Source: JAAYRG01 sp964643255 (lineage in GTDB: Bacteria > Bacillota > Clostridia > Lachnospirales > Lachnospiraceae). Taken from it: a DNA stretch of 20,886 bases. The notes beneath the pieces were generated by a model. It did not search any database. It had not been told where the DNA came from and worked only from the letters and a program-made list of their open reading frames with translations. This document shows positions 1 to 7,090 of this stretch, piece by piece. Position 1 is the stretch's first letter, and every line of letters begins with the position of its first letter. Location: the NCBI GenBank assembly GCA_964643255.1, contig CAZXSM010000038.1, positions 1 to 20,886 of the forward strand, in the 5' to 3' direction. The translations under genes were made by a program, and so were the position numbers.

Positions 1-474
1 TTTGAAGATATAAGTATAGATTTCTCTTCATTAACCATGTACTCTACTAACGGAAATTCATCTCTAGAAGCAGCAAAGGGTGATTTGGATGGACTTGGTG
101 CAGGTAGGCAAGTAGGTAACCTATCAGGAATTGGAATTGATGCAGCTGGTCAGATTTATGGAAGATATGATAATGGTGATAGTAGATTATTAGGTCAGAT
201 AGCAGTAGCGTCATTTTCTAACCCAGCTGGACTAGAAGCTGTGGGTAATAACATGTTTGCTCAAACCCAAAACTCTGGAGAGTTTGATGGGATAGGACAG
301 GCTGTTACATCAGATGGCGGTAGTTTTACTACAGGAGCACTAGAAATGTCTAATGTAGATTTAGCATCTGAATTTACTGATATGATTACTACCCAAAGAG
401 GTTTCCAAGCAAACTCTAGAATAATCACTGTTTCAGATACTTTACTAGAAGAACTTATTAATCTAAAACGTTAA
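1..474 (+). CDS. flgE: Flagellar hook protein FlgE, C-terminal part (5' truncated by window edge)
   Basis: The open frame runs in from base 1 and ends at TAA 472-474, giving 157 C-terminal residues. The extreme C-terminus (NVDLASEFTDMITTQRGFQ, then ANSRIITVSDTLLEELINLKR-like residues) is the amphipathic D0 helix shared by axial flagellar proteins. The QRGFQANSRIIT form and the ending in LINLKR fit hook protein FlgE better than rod protein FlgG, which usually has QRAYEANS. The stretch around residues 45-75 (GIDAAGQIYGRYDNGD, then LLGQIAVASFSNPAGLE) is the usual FlgE region before the D0 helix. FlgE polymerises outside the cell into the hook joining rod and filament. Its position directly upstream of swrD/flbD is the standard order in Firmicutes. 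The true start lies outside the window. Confidence 0.93.
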   Translation, partial: FEDISIDFSSLTMYSTNGNSSLEAAKGDLDGLGAGRQVGNLSGIGIDAAGQIYGRYDNGDSRLLGQIAVASFSNPAGLEAVGNNMFAQTQNSGEFDGIGQAVTSDGGSFTTGALEMSNVDLASEFTDMITTQRGFQANSRIITVSDTLLEELINLKR

Positions 475-497
475 TATATATCTATATAAATGCTATT

Positions 498-526
498 GAC
501 TTTGGAAAATAATATTTTCCAAAGTC
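498..526. other. Perfect 13-bp inverted repeat between flgE and swrD
   Basis: The left arm gactttggaaaat (498-510) and right arm attttccaaagtc (514-526) are exact reverse complements separated by a 3-base loop. In RNA this would be a stable hairpin starting 24 bases after the flgE stop codon and ending 25 bases before the swrD start. No run of T follows it (the next bases are actagtatta), so it is not a canonical intrinsic terminator. It could be a stabilising 3' end, an RNA processing point or a weak attenuator that lowers expression of downstream genes relative to the abundant hook protein. The structure is certain from the sequence; the role is inference. Confidence 0.75.
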
Positions 527-551
527 ACTAGTATTAATAAAAGGTGGTTAT

Positions 552-737
552 ATGATAACTTTGAGAAAAATGGACAATACCAGCATAACAATTAATCCGG
601 ATTTTATTCTCTCTATTGAGGAAAATCCTGACACACTAATAACACTTTCAAATGGTAGAAAACTTATTGTTAAGGAAAGTAGAAATGATATAGTAGATTT
701 GTTTATTCAACTTAAAAGGCAAATCTTAAGAAACTAA
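552..737 (+). CDS. swrD: SwrD/FlbD family protein (flagellar power/swarming factor)
   Basis: A 61-residue protein preceded by AAAGGTGG at 540-547. It begins MITLRKMDN and contains INPDFILSIEENPDTLITLSNG, which matches the small FlbD family (COG1582; SwrD in Bacillus subtilis). Most of the family is about 60-75 residues, so it is full length. No membrane segment or catalytic motif is visible. In B. subtilis SwrD is needed for swarming because it raises motor torque, and its loss is compensated by extra MotAB stators. Here it lies directly upstream of motA, consistent with that job. It is not the FlbD transcriptional activator of Caulobacter, which has the same name but is a different protein. 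Confidence 0.88.
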   Translation: MITLRKMDNTSITINPDFILSIEENPDTLITLSNGRKLIVKESRNDIVDLFIQLKRQILRN

Positions 738-813
738 TTGAGTAATAATATATATAACAAATATATAAAATAATAAATACTTGCAAAAATATTATAAATA
801 AGTAGGTGAGAAT

Positions 814-1641
814 ATGAATATGGGGTCACTAATAGGTATGATTGCAGTTTTTGCAACTACCGTTTTCGGAATCACTTTTGTTAAGGATACGGGGACCTTT
901 AACTTTAGTCTTTTATTAAACTTCTGGGATATTTCTTCAGTATTAATTACAATAGGTGGATCTTTAGCAGCAATGATAATTATGGAAAACGATCTTATAG
1001 CTTTTGGAAAAAAGTTGGCTACAGCAAGAATAGCATTTCGTAAGTCAGAGAGTAATGAATTTGAAACGATTCGAACAATTATAGCACTGTCTAATGTGGC
1101 AAGAAAAGAAGGATTACTTGCTTTAGAAGAGGCAACCAATGGAATAGAGGATGAGTTCTTAAAAAAAGGCGTACTACTAATTGTTGATGGAACTGACCCA
1201 GAATTAGTAAGAGGTATTTTGGATAATGAACTTAATTGTATAGAAGATAGGCACAATAACGTAATCAGTTTTTGGGATCAATTAAGCTCTATGGGTCCTG
1301 CCTGGGGTATGATTGGTACCCTAATAGGATTAGTAAATATGTTAATAGACCTTAATGACGCTGCATCAATTGGACCTAATATGGCAGTTGCCCTTATTAC
1401 TACCTTTTATGGATCGTTTTTAGCTAATGCTGTATGTACTCCTATTGCTGAAAAGCTAAAAGGACTAAATGGTATAGAGATTATGAATAAGGAAATTGTT
1501 GTAGAAGGAGTATTATCTATACAAGCAGGAGAAAATCCTAGAGTTATAGAAGAAAAGTTAAAAGGCTTTGTAAAACCTTCTGAAAGGGATAGATTAAACG
1601 AAAGACAAGAAGAACCACAAACGGAGGAAGTAAATGGCTAG
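814..1641 (+). CDS. motA: Flagellar stator subunit MotA (sodium-type, PomA/MotP-like)
   Basis: A 275-residue MotA/TolQ/ExbB family membrane protein with four expected membrane segments: residues about 3-22, 32-57, 155-178 and 186-210. TAGGTGAG lies just before the start. The cytoplasmic loop keeps the charged residues used to contact FliG (ARKEGLLALEE, residues 96-106). The third and fourth segments read GPAWGMIGTLIGLVNML (161-177) and GPNMAVALITTFYG (187-200), with the conserved Pro162 and Pro210. From memory, Thr169, Thr196 and Thr197 align with the PomA threonines tied to sodium use, whereas proton-type MotA usually has small non-polar residues there. With MotB it forms the 5:2 ion-driven stator. 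The last 8 bases overlap motB, so the two are probably translationally coupled. Family assignment is very secure; ion type is inference. Confidence 0.95.
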   Translation: MNMGSLIGMIAVFATTVFGITFVKDTGTFNFSLLLNFWDISSVLITIGGSLAAMIIMENDLIAFGKKLATARIAFRKSESNEFETIRTIIALSNVARKEGLLALEEATNGIEDEFLKKGVLLIVDGTDPELVRGILDNELNCIEDRHNNVISFWDQLSSMGPAWGMIGTLIGLVNMLIDLNDAASIGPNMAVALITTFYGSFLANAVCTPIAEKLKGLNGIEIMNKEIVVEGVLSIQAGENPRVIEEKLKGFVKPSERDRLNERQEEPQTEEVNG

Positions 1642-2464
1642 AAAGAAAAAAGCACCACCAGAAAGTGCTGGTTCACCATGGATGAATACATTTGCTGACT
1701 TAATGAATTTACTTTTGTGTTTCTTTGTTTTACTTTTTTCCATGTCTAATGTTGATGCAGGCAAATATGAGGACTTTTCCAAGTCAATGAGTAAAAGTTT
1801 TAGTATATATGATTCTGGAAGTTCTGCAATTGAGGAAGGTAGAGTAATATCTACAGGAATCTATAAAATGCCAAATTTAGACGAGCATTCAGATGATGAC
1901 GGCTCAGGCGAAGGTGGGGTTAAGGAAACACCTTCTGATGATACAGTACTTGAAGGTACACAAGGTATTATAGACGAACTTCATGAGTTAAATAAAGAAG
2001 CAACCACAGAAATTTATGAAGAGGTTTCAGGGGCAGCACATAAATTTGACATATATGATGAGGTAAATCTCGATATAGACCCCAATTATAGATTTGTTAA
2101 AATTACTTTAGATGGATACATATTATTCGATTCAGGAAAAGCAGATATTAAGCAAGAAGCTTATCCATTGATGAATAAACTAGGAGACATTTTAAATGGT
2201 TTTGATGATGGAGAAATAATTGAAATTGAAGGTCATACTGATAATGTTCCAATTGGAGCGAGCAGTTATGAATCAAATGAATTGTTATCATCTGCAAGGG
2301 CAATTAATGCCGCCACATATTTAATAGAAGAAAAAGGTATAGACCCAACTTACTTAAAGTGGTCAGGCAGAGGAGAATATGATCCCGTTACCACTAATAC
2401 AACTAGTGAGGGGCGCGCCAAAAACCGAAGAATTGAGATAAAAGTTTATAATAATATCGAATAA
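1634..2464 (+). CDS. motB: Flagellar stator subunit MotB with OmpA-like peptidoglycan-binding domain
   Basis: A 276-residue protein whose start overlaps the end of motA by 8 bases; GGAGG lies at 1623-1627. A short basic N-terminus is followed by one membrane helix (about residues 16-38). In it FADLMNLLLCFFVLLFS carries the essential ion-binding Asp22. Cys29 and Phe31 sit where PomB has Cys31 and Phe33, a resemblance to sodium-type stators. Residues 40-58 fit the plug segment. An acidic, Gly/Ser-rich stretch at 83-107 forms a flexible linker. Residues about 150-276 are the OmpA/MotB domain that grips peptidoglycan: ILFDSGKADI, then EGHTDNVPIG (199-208), and a final TSEGRAKNRRIEI. It anchors the MotA ring to the cell wall when the stator is engaged. 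Confidence 0.95.
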   Translation: MARKKKAPPESAGSPWMNTFADLMNLLLCFFVLLFSMSNVDAGKYEDFSKSMSKSFSIYDSGSSAIEEGRVISTGIYKMPNLDEHSDDDGSGEGGVKETPSDDTVLEGTQGIIDELHELNKEATTEIYEEVSGAAHKFDIYDEVNLDIDPNYRFVKITLDGYILFDSGKADIKQEAYPLMNKLGDILNGFDDGEIIEIEGHTDNVPIGASSYESNELLSSARAINAATYLIEEKGIDPTYLKWSGRGEYDPVTTNTTSEGRAKNRRIEIKVYNNIE

Positions 2465-2490
2465 TAAGTAGTGGATATATAGGAGGAAAA

Positions 2491-3003
2491 ATGAAAAAGG
2501 ATTTGTTTTCTATTTTAACACTTGCGATTGCAATAATTAACTTAATACTTTCTATATTAATAGTGTTTACACTTGTTCCTTCTGCAGTAAAAACAAATAA
2601 TTTAATGAATAAAGTTGCAGAAAACATAGATATTGAACTAGAAGCTAATAAAGAGGAAGCAGGAGAAACAGTTCCTTTAAAAGATATAGAAATATACAAT
2701 ATAGAAGAATTAACAATTAATTTAAAACCAGAAGATGGAGATAGTAGGAATCATTTTGCTCTTGTTACTGTGGCTTTATCTATTAATACAAAACATGAAG
2801 ACTATGAAGAATTAGCTTCAGGTTTAGAAACATATCAATCATATATTACAGAAATAGTAAATGATGAGTTTTCACGGTATAGTGCTAGTAATATACTAGA
2901 AAGCAAAGATGAAATTAAAAGTGCAATATTAAATAGACTACAAAATAGATTCAATTCTGATTTTATAATAGATGTATCTATAGGAAAAATATTAGTTGAT
3001 TAA
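2491..3003 (+). CDS. fliL: FliL family flagellar basal body-associated protein
   Basis: A 170-residue protein with AGGAGG at 2481-2486. It has a short cytoplasmic start (MKKDL), one membrane helix at about residues 6-31 rich in Ile and Leu, and an extracytoplasmic domain. The domain includes IEELTINLKPEDGDSRNHFALVTVALSIN, typical of FliL (a first strand carrying 'NL', then a strand with LKVxLxL-like alternation). It ends FIIDVSIGKILVD, like the FliL ending that leads to VYFxxFVxQ. FliL forms a ring around the MotB periplasmic region and helps stators engage. Its position between motB and fliM fits both that role and the usual fliL-fliM order. The domain is divergent in sequence, so the call relies partly on context. 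Confidence 0.85.
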   Translation: MKKDLFSILTLAIAIINLILSILIVFTLVPSAVKTNNLMNKVAENIDIELEANKEEAGETVPLKDIEIYNIEELTINLKPEDGDSRNHFALVTVALSINTKHEDYEELASGLETYQSYITEIVNDEFSRYSASNILESKDEIKSAILNRLQNRFNSDFIIDVSIGKILVD

Positions 3004-3021
3004 CATTAAAAAATGTTAATC
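2998..3021. other. 10-bp inverted repeat over the fliL stop codon
   Basis: The arms gattaacatt (2998-3007) and aatgttaatc (3012-3021) are perfectly complementary with an AAAA loop. The stem includes the fliL stop codon at 3001-3003. It is AT-rich and not followed by T residues, so it is a weak hairpin rather than a terminator. It may slightly stabilise or process the transcript between fliL and fliM, or be a chance result of base composition. Confidence 0.5.
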
Positions 3022-3066
3022 GTAGAAATTGCAGTTACTAGGCAATTAGTTTTGGAGGTATAGACT

Positions 3067-4047
3067 ATGAGTGATGTATTATCTCAATATGAGATAGATA
3101 GTCTGCTCAGTGCATTAAACAGTGGAGAGATTGATGCGGAAGAACTAGTAGAAGAAACGAAAGTTCATGTAAAGGACTACGATTTTAGAAGACCTTTAAA
3201 GTTTTCAAAAGACCATTTAAGAACTTTGGAATTTATATTTGAACATTACAGTAGGTTGCTTAATAATCATTTATCAACATATCTGAGAAAAAACGTTCAA
3301 GTTGAAGTTGTGAATTCTGAGGCAATTGTTTTTGGTGAATTTACTAACTCACTTTCCAATCCAGTCTTAATGGGAGTTGTTGATTTCGAACCTTTAAAAG
3401 GTAATATATTAATAGAAATCAATAATAACTTGGGTTATGCTATTATAGATAGACTATTAGGTGGAAAAGGCGAAACCATCATTGATAACAAAAGAACTTT
3501 TACAGAAATAGAATTAACCATATTGCAAAGAGTAATCGATATATTTGTTAATCTACTAATCGAACCTTGGGAAAATGTAGTAAAATTAAGGCCAAGATTA
3601 GACAGAATAGAAACAAATTCCCAGTTTGCACAAATAGTTGACCCTAATGTTATGACTGCGATTATCACACTAAAGATTTCCATCGGTAAAGTAGATGGTA
3701 TGGTTAACTTCTGTCTTCCATATTCAACAGTTGATAGTGTTGTTGAAAAACTTAACACTAGGTTTTGGTATTCAAGTGCTGAAGAGAAGAACGCAGGAGA
3801 ATATAAAGATATTATAGAGTCAAGTATATCAAAAACAAAAGTGCCTATTAGAGCAATGTTAGGAAAGAGTACTATAACAGTAAATGATTTTATGGGATTG
3901 CAAGAGGGCGACATTATAAGGTTAGATTCAATGGTTGGACAGGAACTAGATGTTTATGTTGGAAATTTAAAGAAATTCAAAGCATATCCTGGTACTTTTT
4001 CTAAATCTTATGCACTACAAATAACATCAATAATTAGGGAGGAATAA
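3067..4047 (+). CDS. fliM: Flagellar motor switch protein FliM
   Basis: A 326-residue protein, normal for FliM, with GGAGGT at 3054-3059. Residues 5-15 (LSQYEIDSLLS) are the conserved N-terminal peptide that binds phosphorylated CheY. The middle domain, about residues 40-230, is the CheC-like fold that contacts FliG, recognised by YDFRRPLKFSKDHLRTLEFI and by GYAIIDRLLGGKG. The C-terminal SpoA domain, about 250-326, pairs with FliY/FliN in the C-ring. Unlike FliY and CheC, the middle domain shows no E-x-x-N phosphatase motif, as expected for FliM. It is followed after 3 bases by fliY, whose ribosome binding site lies within the end of fliM. Confidence 0.96.
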   Translation: MSDVLSQYEIDSLLSALNSGEIDAEELVEETKVHVKDYDFRRPLKFSKDHLRTLEFIFEHYSRLLNNHLSTYLRKNVQVEVVNSEAIVFGEFTNSLSNPVLMGVVDFEPLKGNILIEINNNLGYAIIDRLLGGKGETIIDNKRTFTEIELTILQRVIDIFVNLLIEPWENVVKLRPRLDRIETNSQFAQIVDPNVMTAIITLKISIGKVDGMVNFCLPYSTVDSVVEKLNTRFWYSSAEEKNAGEYKDIIESSISKTKVPIRAMLGKSTITVNDFMGLQEGDIIRLDSMVGQELDVYVGNLKKFKAYPGTFSKSYALQITSIIREE

Positions 4048-4050
4048 GAG

Positions 4051-5223
4051 ATGGATAATATGTTATCTCAAGAAGAGATTAATGCTCTACTAGAAGGCAT
4101 GAATCCTGATAATCTAGACTCTAGCGAAGATGAGAAGATACTTTCAGATGAAGAGATAGACGTAATTGGCGAAGTTTCAAATATATCTATGGGCTCTGCA
4201 TCAACAGCTTTATCTTCGTTGTTAAATAGTAGAGTAAATATTACTACACCAAATGTAAATTATTCAACATGGGATGAACTAAGTTCCCAGTATGATAAAC
4301 CTTGTGTGTTTATTCAGATCTACTATAAATCAGGATTAGATGGTAGTAATATATTAATGATAAAAGAAGAAGATGTAAAGTATATTGCAGATTTAATGAT
4401 GGGTGGTGATGGATCAAACATAGAAGGAGAGCTTACAGACTTACATCTAAGTGCAATCAGTGAAGCTATGAATCAAATGATGGGTTCTGCAGCAACATCT
4501 CTTTCCACCTTACTAAATACTCCAGTTAATATAACCCCGCCTACAGCAATATTAATTGATTTAAATGAGAGTGTGGAAGACGTAGATATTGCAGATTTCT
4601 TAAAAGGACAATTTGTAAACGTTGCATTTAATATGACTATTGGAGATAAAGTAGATACAAGTTTGATGCAGTTATATCCATTTGAGTTTGCTCATGATTT
4701 ATATAATAAGTTTATGGCATCTTATGATGAAAGTGATAACGAACTTCCACAAGAAGCTAGTAAAAAAGATCAAACCAGTGAAAGTATTCAAAGTCAGGCT
4801 TCACAAGAAGAAAGTTCAATACAAAAAGAACAATCAATACAAGAAGCATCAGTAAGTCAAGAACCAATAGTTAACAGGCAAGTATATGAAGAAAAAGAAG
4901 TAGATAACTATTCTGCATATGAAGATGTTAGTGTGCAAAAGGCCTCATTTGAACCTTTTACAAATACTAAAACTTCAAACACAGGCGCAGAAAATATTAA
5001 TATAATTAGTGAAGTTCCACTTGAAGTAAGAGTAGAGCTTGGTAGAACACATAGAACAATTAAAGATATTTTAGAATTTGCGCCAGGTACTATAATTGAG
5101 CTTGATAGACTATCAGGTGAACCTGTTGATGTTTTAATAAATGATAAGGCAGTAGCTAAAGGAGAAGTAGTAGTAATAGATGAATCTTTTGGTATTCGAA
5201 TAACAGAGATTTTAAACAACTAA
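4051..5223 (+). CDS. fliY: Flagellar motor switch phosphatase FliY (FliN/CheC fusion)
   Basis: A 390-residue protein in three parts. Residues 4-14 (MLSQEEINALL) repeat the CheY-P docking peptide of FliM. Residues about 30-220 form a CheC-like phosphatase domain with two active-site helices: E41-x-x-N44 in IGEVSNISMGSASTA and E138-x-x-N141 in SEAMNQMMGSAATS. Residues about 225-310 are a Gln/Ser/Glu-rich, probably disordered linker. Residues about 316-388 are the FliN/SpoA C-ring domain (VPLEVRVELGRTHRTIKDIL and IELDRLSGEPVDVLIN). In B. subtilis FliY dephosphorylates CheY-P at the switch, replacing the CheZ of enteric bacteria. GGGAGG lies at the end of fliM, before the start. A second in-frame ATG four codons in is possible but less well spaced. 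Confidence 0.95.
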   Translation: MDNMLSQEEINALLEGMNPDNLDSSEDEKILSDEEIDVIGEVSNISMGSASTALSSLLNSRVNITTPNVNYSTWDELSSQYDKPCVFIQIYYKSGLDGSNILMIKEEDVKYIADLMMGGDGSNIEGELTDLHLSAISEAMNQMMGSAATSLSTLLNTPVNITPPTAILIDLNESVEDVDIADFLKGQFVNVAFNMTIGDKVDTSLMQLYPFEFAHDLYNKFMASYDESDNELPQEASKKDQTSESIQSQASQEESSIQKEQSIQEASVSQEPIVNRQVYEEKEVDNYSAYEDVSVQKASFEPFTNTKTSNTGAENINIISEVPLEVRVELGRTHRTIKDILEFAPGTIIELDRLSGEPVDVLINDKAVAKGEVVVIDESFGIRITEILNN

Positions 5224-5246
5224 TAAAATAACAAGGAGATTTTACA

Positions 5247-5609
5247 ATGGGAAAAAGAATATTGATTTGTGATGATGCTACTTTTATGAGAATGATGATT
5301 AGAGATATACTAACCAAAAACGGATATGAAGTAGCAGGAGAAGCAGAAAATGGATTAGTAGCTATAGAAAAATATGAAGAATTACAACCAGATTTAGTTT
5401 TAATGGATATCACAATGCCAGAAATGGATGGTATAACAGCATTAAAAGAGATTATGGCTAAAGATTCAAATGCTAAAGTTATAATGTGTTCTGCTATGGG
5501 TCAGCAATCAATGGTTATTGAATCAATTCAAGCAGGAGCAAAAGATTTTATAGTAAAGCCTTTCCAGGCAGAAAGAGTAATTGAAGCAGTACAAAAAGTG
5601 GTGGGATAA
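5247..5609 (+). CDS. cheY: Chemotaxis response regulator CheY
   Basis: A single-domain, 120-residue receiver with no output domain, preceded by AAGGAG at 5233-5238. All phosphorylation residues are present: the acidic pair Asp9-Asp10 (LICDDATFMR), phosphoacceptor Asp54 (LVLMDITMPEMDG), Ser82 in the switch position (VIMCSAMGQQ) and Lys104 (FIVKPF). The SAMGQQSMVIESIQAGAKDFIVKPFQ type of sequence is characteristic of Gram-positive CheY. Phosphorylated by CheA, it binds FliM and FliY and changes rotation. It lies between the switch genes and the export genes, as in Bacillus. Its TAA stop overlaps the ATG of fliO by one base. Confidence 0.95.
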   Translation: MGKRILICDDATFMRMMIRDILTKNGYEVAGEAENGLVAIEKYEELQPDLVLMDITMPEMDGITALKEIMAKDSNAKVIMCSAMGQQSMVIESIQAGAKDFIVKPFQAERVIEAVQKVVG

Positions 5610-5992
5610 TGTTTTTAAATCTTGGGATGTCTGCACTCGAAGGTGTAGTACAATTAATAATACTTATTATAATATTTGTTATTATTATAGCAGCTACATA
5701 TTATACTACTAGATTTATTGGAAGATTCCAGAACAATCAACTAAAAACAAGCAACTTTGAAGTAATTGAAGGATTTAGAATCTCTCAAGGTAAACATCTT
5801 GCAATAGTTAAGATTGGTTCTAAATATTTTGCCTTAGCATTAGGTAAAGATGAAATTACTGTAATTACTGAACTTAGTGAAGATGAAATAATACACAAAG
5901 ATAATAACAGCCAAGTATTTTCAACAAAAGATTTTTCGAAATACTTTAATAAATTTATCAATAAGAAAGATAGCAATAATGAAAACAAATAA
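5609..5992 (+). CDS. fliO: Flagellar export protein FliO (FliZ in Bacillus naming)
   Basis: A 127-residue protein starting in a TAATG overlap with cheY, with GGTGGGA just upstream. One strongly hydrophobic helix lies at about residues 11-31 (VVQLIILIIIFVIIIAATYY). It is followed by a small cytoplasmic domain with FEVIEGFRISQGKHLAIVKIGSKYFALALG, the typical FliO pattern of two short strands. The tail is Lys/Asn-rich. FliO assists assembly of the FliP ring of the export gate and is poorly conserved. The call rests on the topology, the FliO-like core and its place immediately before fliP, whose start it overlaps by 14 bases. Confidence 0.87.
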   Translation: MFLNLGMSALEGVVQLIILIIIFVIIIAATYYTTRFIGRFQNNQLKTSNFEVIEGFRISQGKHLAIVKIGSKYFALALGKDEITVITELSEDEIIHKDNNSQVFSTKDFSKYFNKFINKKDSNNENK

Positions 5993-6797
5993 AAGAGCAA
6001 AATTATTTAAAAAAATTATAGCAGTAAGTATATTATTCTTCATATGTATTTTTTCTATATCTTCAGCAAAAACTGTATATGCAACAGAAGTAGAAGGCAA
6101 CGAAATTAACGAAATAGACGGAAACATAGGTCCTATAAGTTTTCAAATAAATAATGATGAAGAAACAGGAGCTTTGTCTTCAACTCTTCAAATCATGTTA
6201 CTAGTTACCTTAATAGCACTGGCACCATCAATTTTGATTATGGTAACATCTTTTACCAGGATTCTTGTTGTGCTTCATTTTGTTAGGTCTGCTTTAGGGA
6301 CCCAAACAACACCACCTAATCAAGTGTTATTAGGTATAGCTTTATTTTTAACAATATTTATAATGTCACCTACTTTTAGTGAAATTAATGAAAATGCTAT
6401 AGAACCACTTGCAGCTGGAGAAATTAGCGAAGAAGAGGCTATGGATGCTGGAGTAAAGCCACTGCGAACCTTTATGTTGGAGCAGACAAATCAAAAGGAT
6501 TTGCAATTGTTTATTGATATATCAGAATTAGGTGAAGTAGAAACTGTAGAAGATATACCAACAAGTGTAATCATACCATCATTTATTATTAGTGAATTAA
6601 AGATAGCATTTATTATTGGTTTCCTAATATATATTCCATTTTTAATAATTGATATGGTTGTAGCATCTACTCTTATGTCTATGGGTATGATGATGTTACC
6701 ACCCACAACAATTTCAATGCCATTTAAAATTTTACTATTTATAATGGCAGATGGTTGGAATTTAATAATTGGAGAGTTAGTCAAAACCTTCTTTTAG
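5979..6797 (+). CDS. fliP: Flagellar type III export gate protein FliP
   Basis: A 272-residue protein with an N-terminal signal sequence (basic MKTNKRAKLFKK, then a hydrophobic stretch to about residue 30, then a likely cleavage site near TVYATE). Signature FliP sequences follow: LAPSILIMVTSFTRILVVLHFVRSALGTQTTPPNQVLLG at about residues 81-119, which includes the membrane entry motif. The second signature is near residues 208-245: ISELKIAFIIGFLIYIPFLIIDMVVAS, then SMGMMMLPPTTISMPFKILLF. Five copies of FliP with four FliQ and one FliR form the export gate inside the MS-ring. The start overlaps fliO by 14 bases. The upstream GAAAG is only a weak ribosome binding site, so translation coupled to fliO is likely. 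Confidence 0.95.
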   Translation: MKTNKRAKLFKKIIAVSILFFICIFSISSAKTVYATEVEGNEINEIDGNIGPISFQINNDEETGALSSTLQIMLLVTLIALAPSILIMVTSFTRILVVLHFVRSALGTQTTPPNQVLLGIALFLTIFIMSPTFSEINENAIEPLAAGEISEEEAMDAGVKPLRTFMLEQTNQKDLQLFIDISELGEVETVEDIPTSVIIPSFIISELKIAFIIGFLIYIPFLIIDMVVASTLMSMGMMMLPPTTISMPFKILLFIMADGWNLIIGELVKTFF

Positions 6798-6800
6798 CCA

Positions 6801-6807
6801 GAAAGGA
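6801..6807 (+). promoter_or_regulatory. Ribosome binding site fixing the fliQ start
   Basis: GAAAGGA ends seven bases before ATG 6815. It selects this ATG over the in-frame ATG at 6755, which would lie inside fliP and add 20 residues unlike any FliQ N-terminus. Confidence 0.7.
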
Positions 6808-6814
6808 TTACAAT

Positions 6815-7090
6815 ATGAATGAACAAATTATAATAGATGTAGTTAGGCAAGGTATTTGGACAATAATTAAGGTGGCAGCTCCAATTTTAATAGTTTCAAT
6901 GGTAATTGGACTTGTAATCAGTATTTTACAAACAGTAACTTCAATCCAAGAACAAACCCTCACATTTGTTCCTAAGTTAATAGGAGTTTTTCTAGTAATC
7001 ATGTTAGCAGGTAATTGGATAATGACTGAGATAACTGAATTTACTGTTGAATTATTTTCTAACTTTAGCTATTACATTAATATGCTATGA
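6815..7090 (+). CDS. fliQ: Flagellar type III export gate protein FliQ
   Basis: A 91-residue protein, the normal FliQ size, with two membrane helices (about residues 15-37 and 52-75). It begins MNEQIIIDVVRQGIWTIIKVAAP and continues with LVISILQTVTSIQEQTLTFVPKLIGVF, the conserved FliQ core in which the loop sits between the helices. I chose ATG 6815 because a ribosome binding site lies just ahead and because the protein then starts as FliQ proteins normally do. An upstream in-frame ATG at 6755 is inside fliP. Its stop codon overlaps the start of fliR by four bases (ATGA), implying coupled translation of gate subunits needed in fixed ratio. Confidence 0.94.
   Translation: MNEQIIIDVVRQGIWTIIKVAAPILIVSMVIGLVISILQTVTSIQEQTLTFVPKLIGVFLVIMLAGNWIMTEITEFTVELFSNFSYYINML

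Noticed and set aside
738..813. AT-rich spacer before motA considered as a promoter
   Set aside because: TTGCAA and TATTAT-like words are present, but their spacing is only a few bases and the stretch is nearly all A and T, so chance matches are expected.
792..1256. Long open frame on the - strand opposite motA
   Set aside because: It is a shadow of the well-conserved motA frame, is rich in Ser/Ile typical of antisense of AT-rich genes, and matches no known family. The same holds for the other - strand frames opposite fliM, fliP, flhA, cheA and cheW.
6755..6814. Upstream in-frame start for fliQ
   Set aside because: It lies inside fliP, adds 20 residues foreign to FliQ, and has a worse ribosome binding site than ATG 6815.
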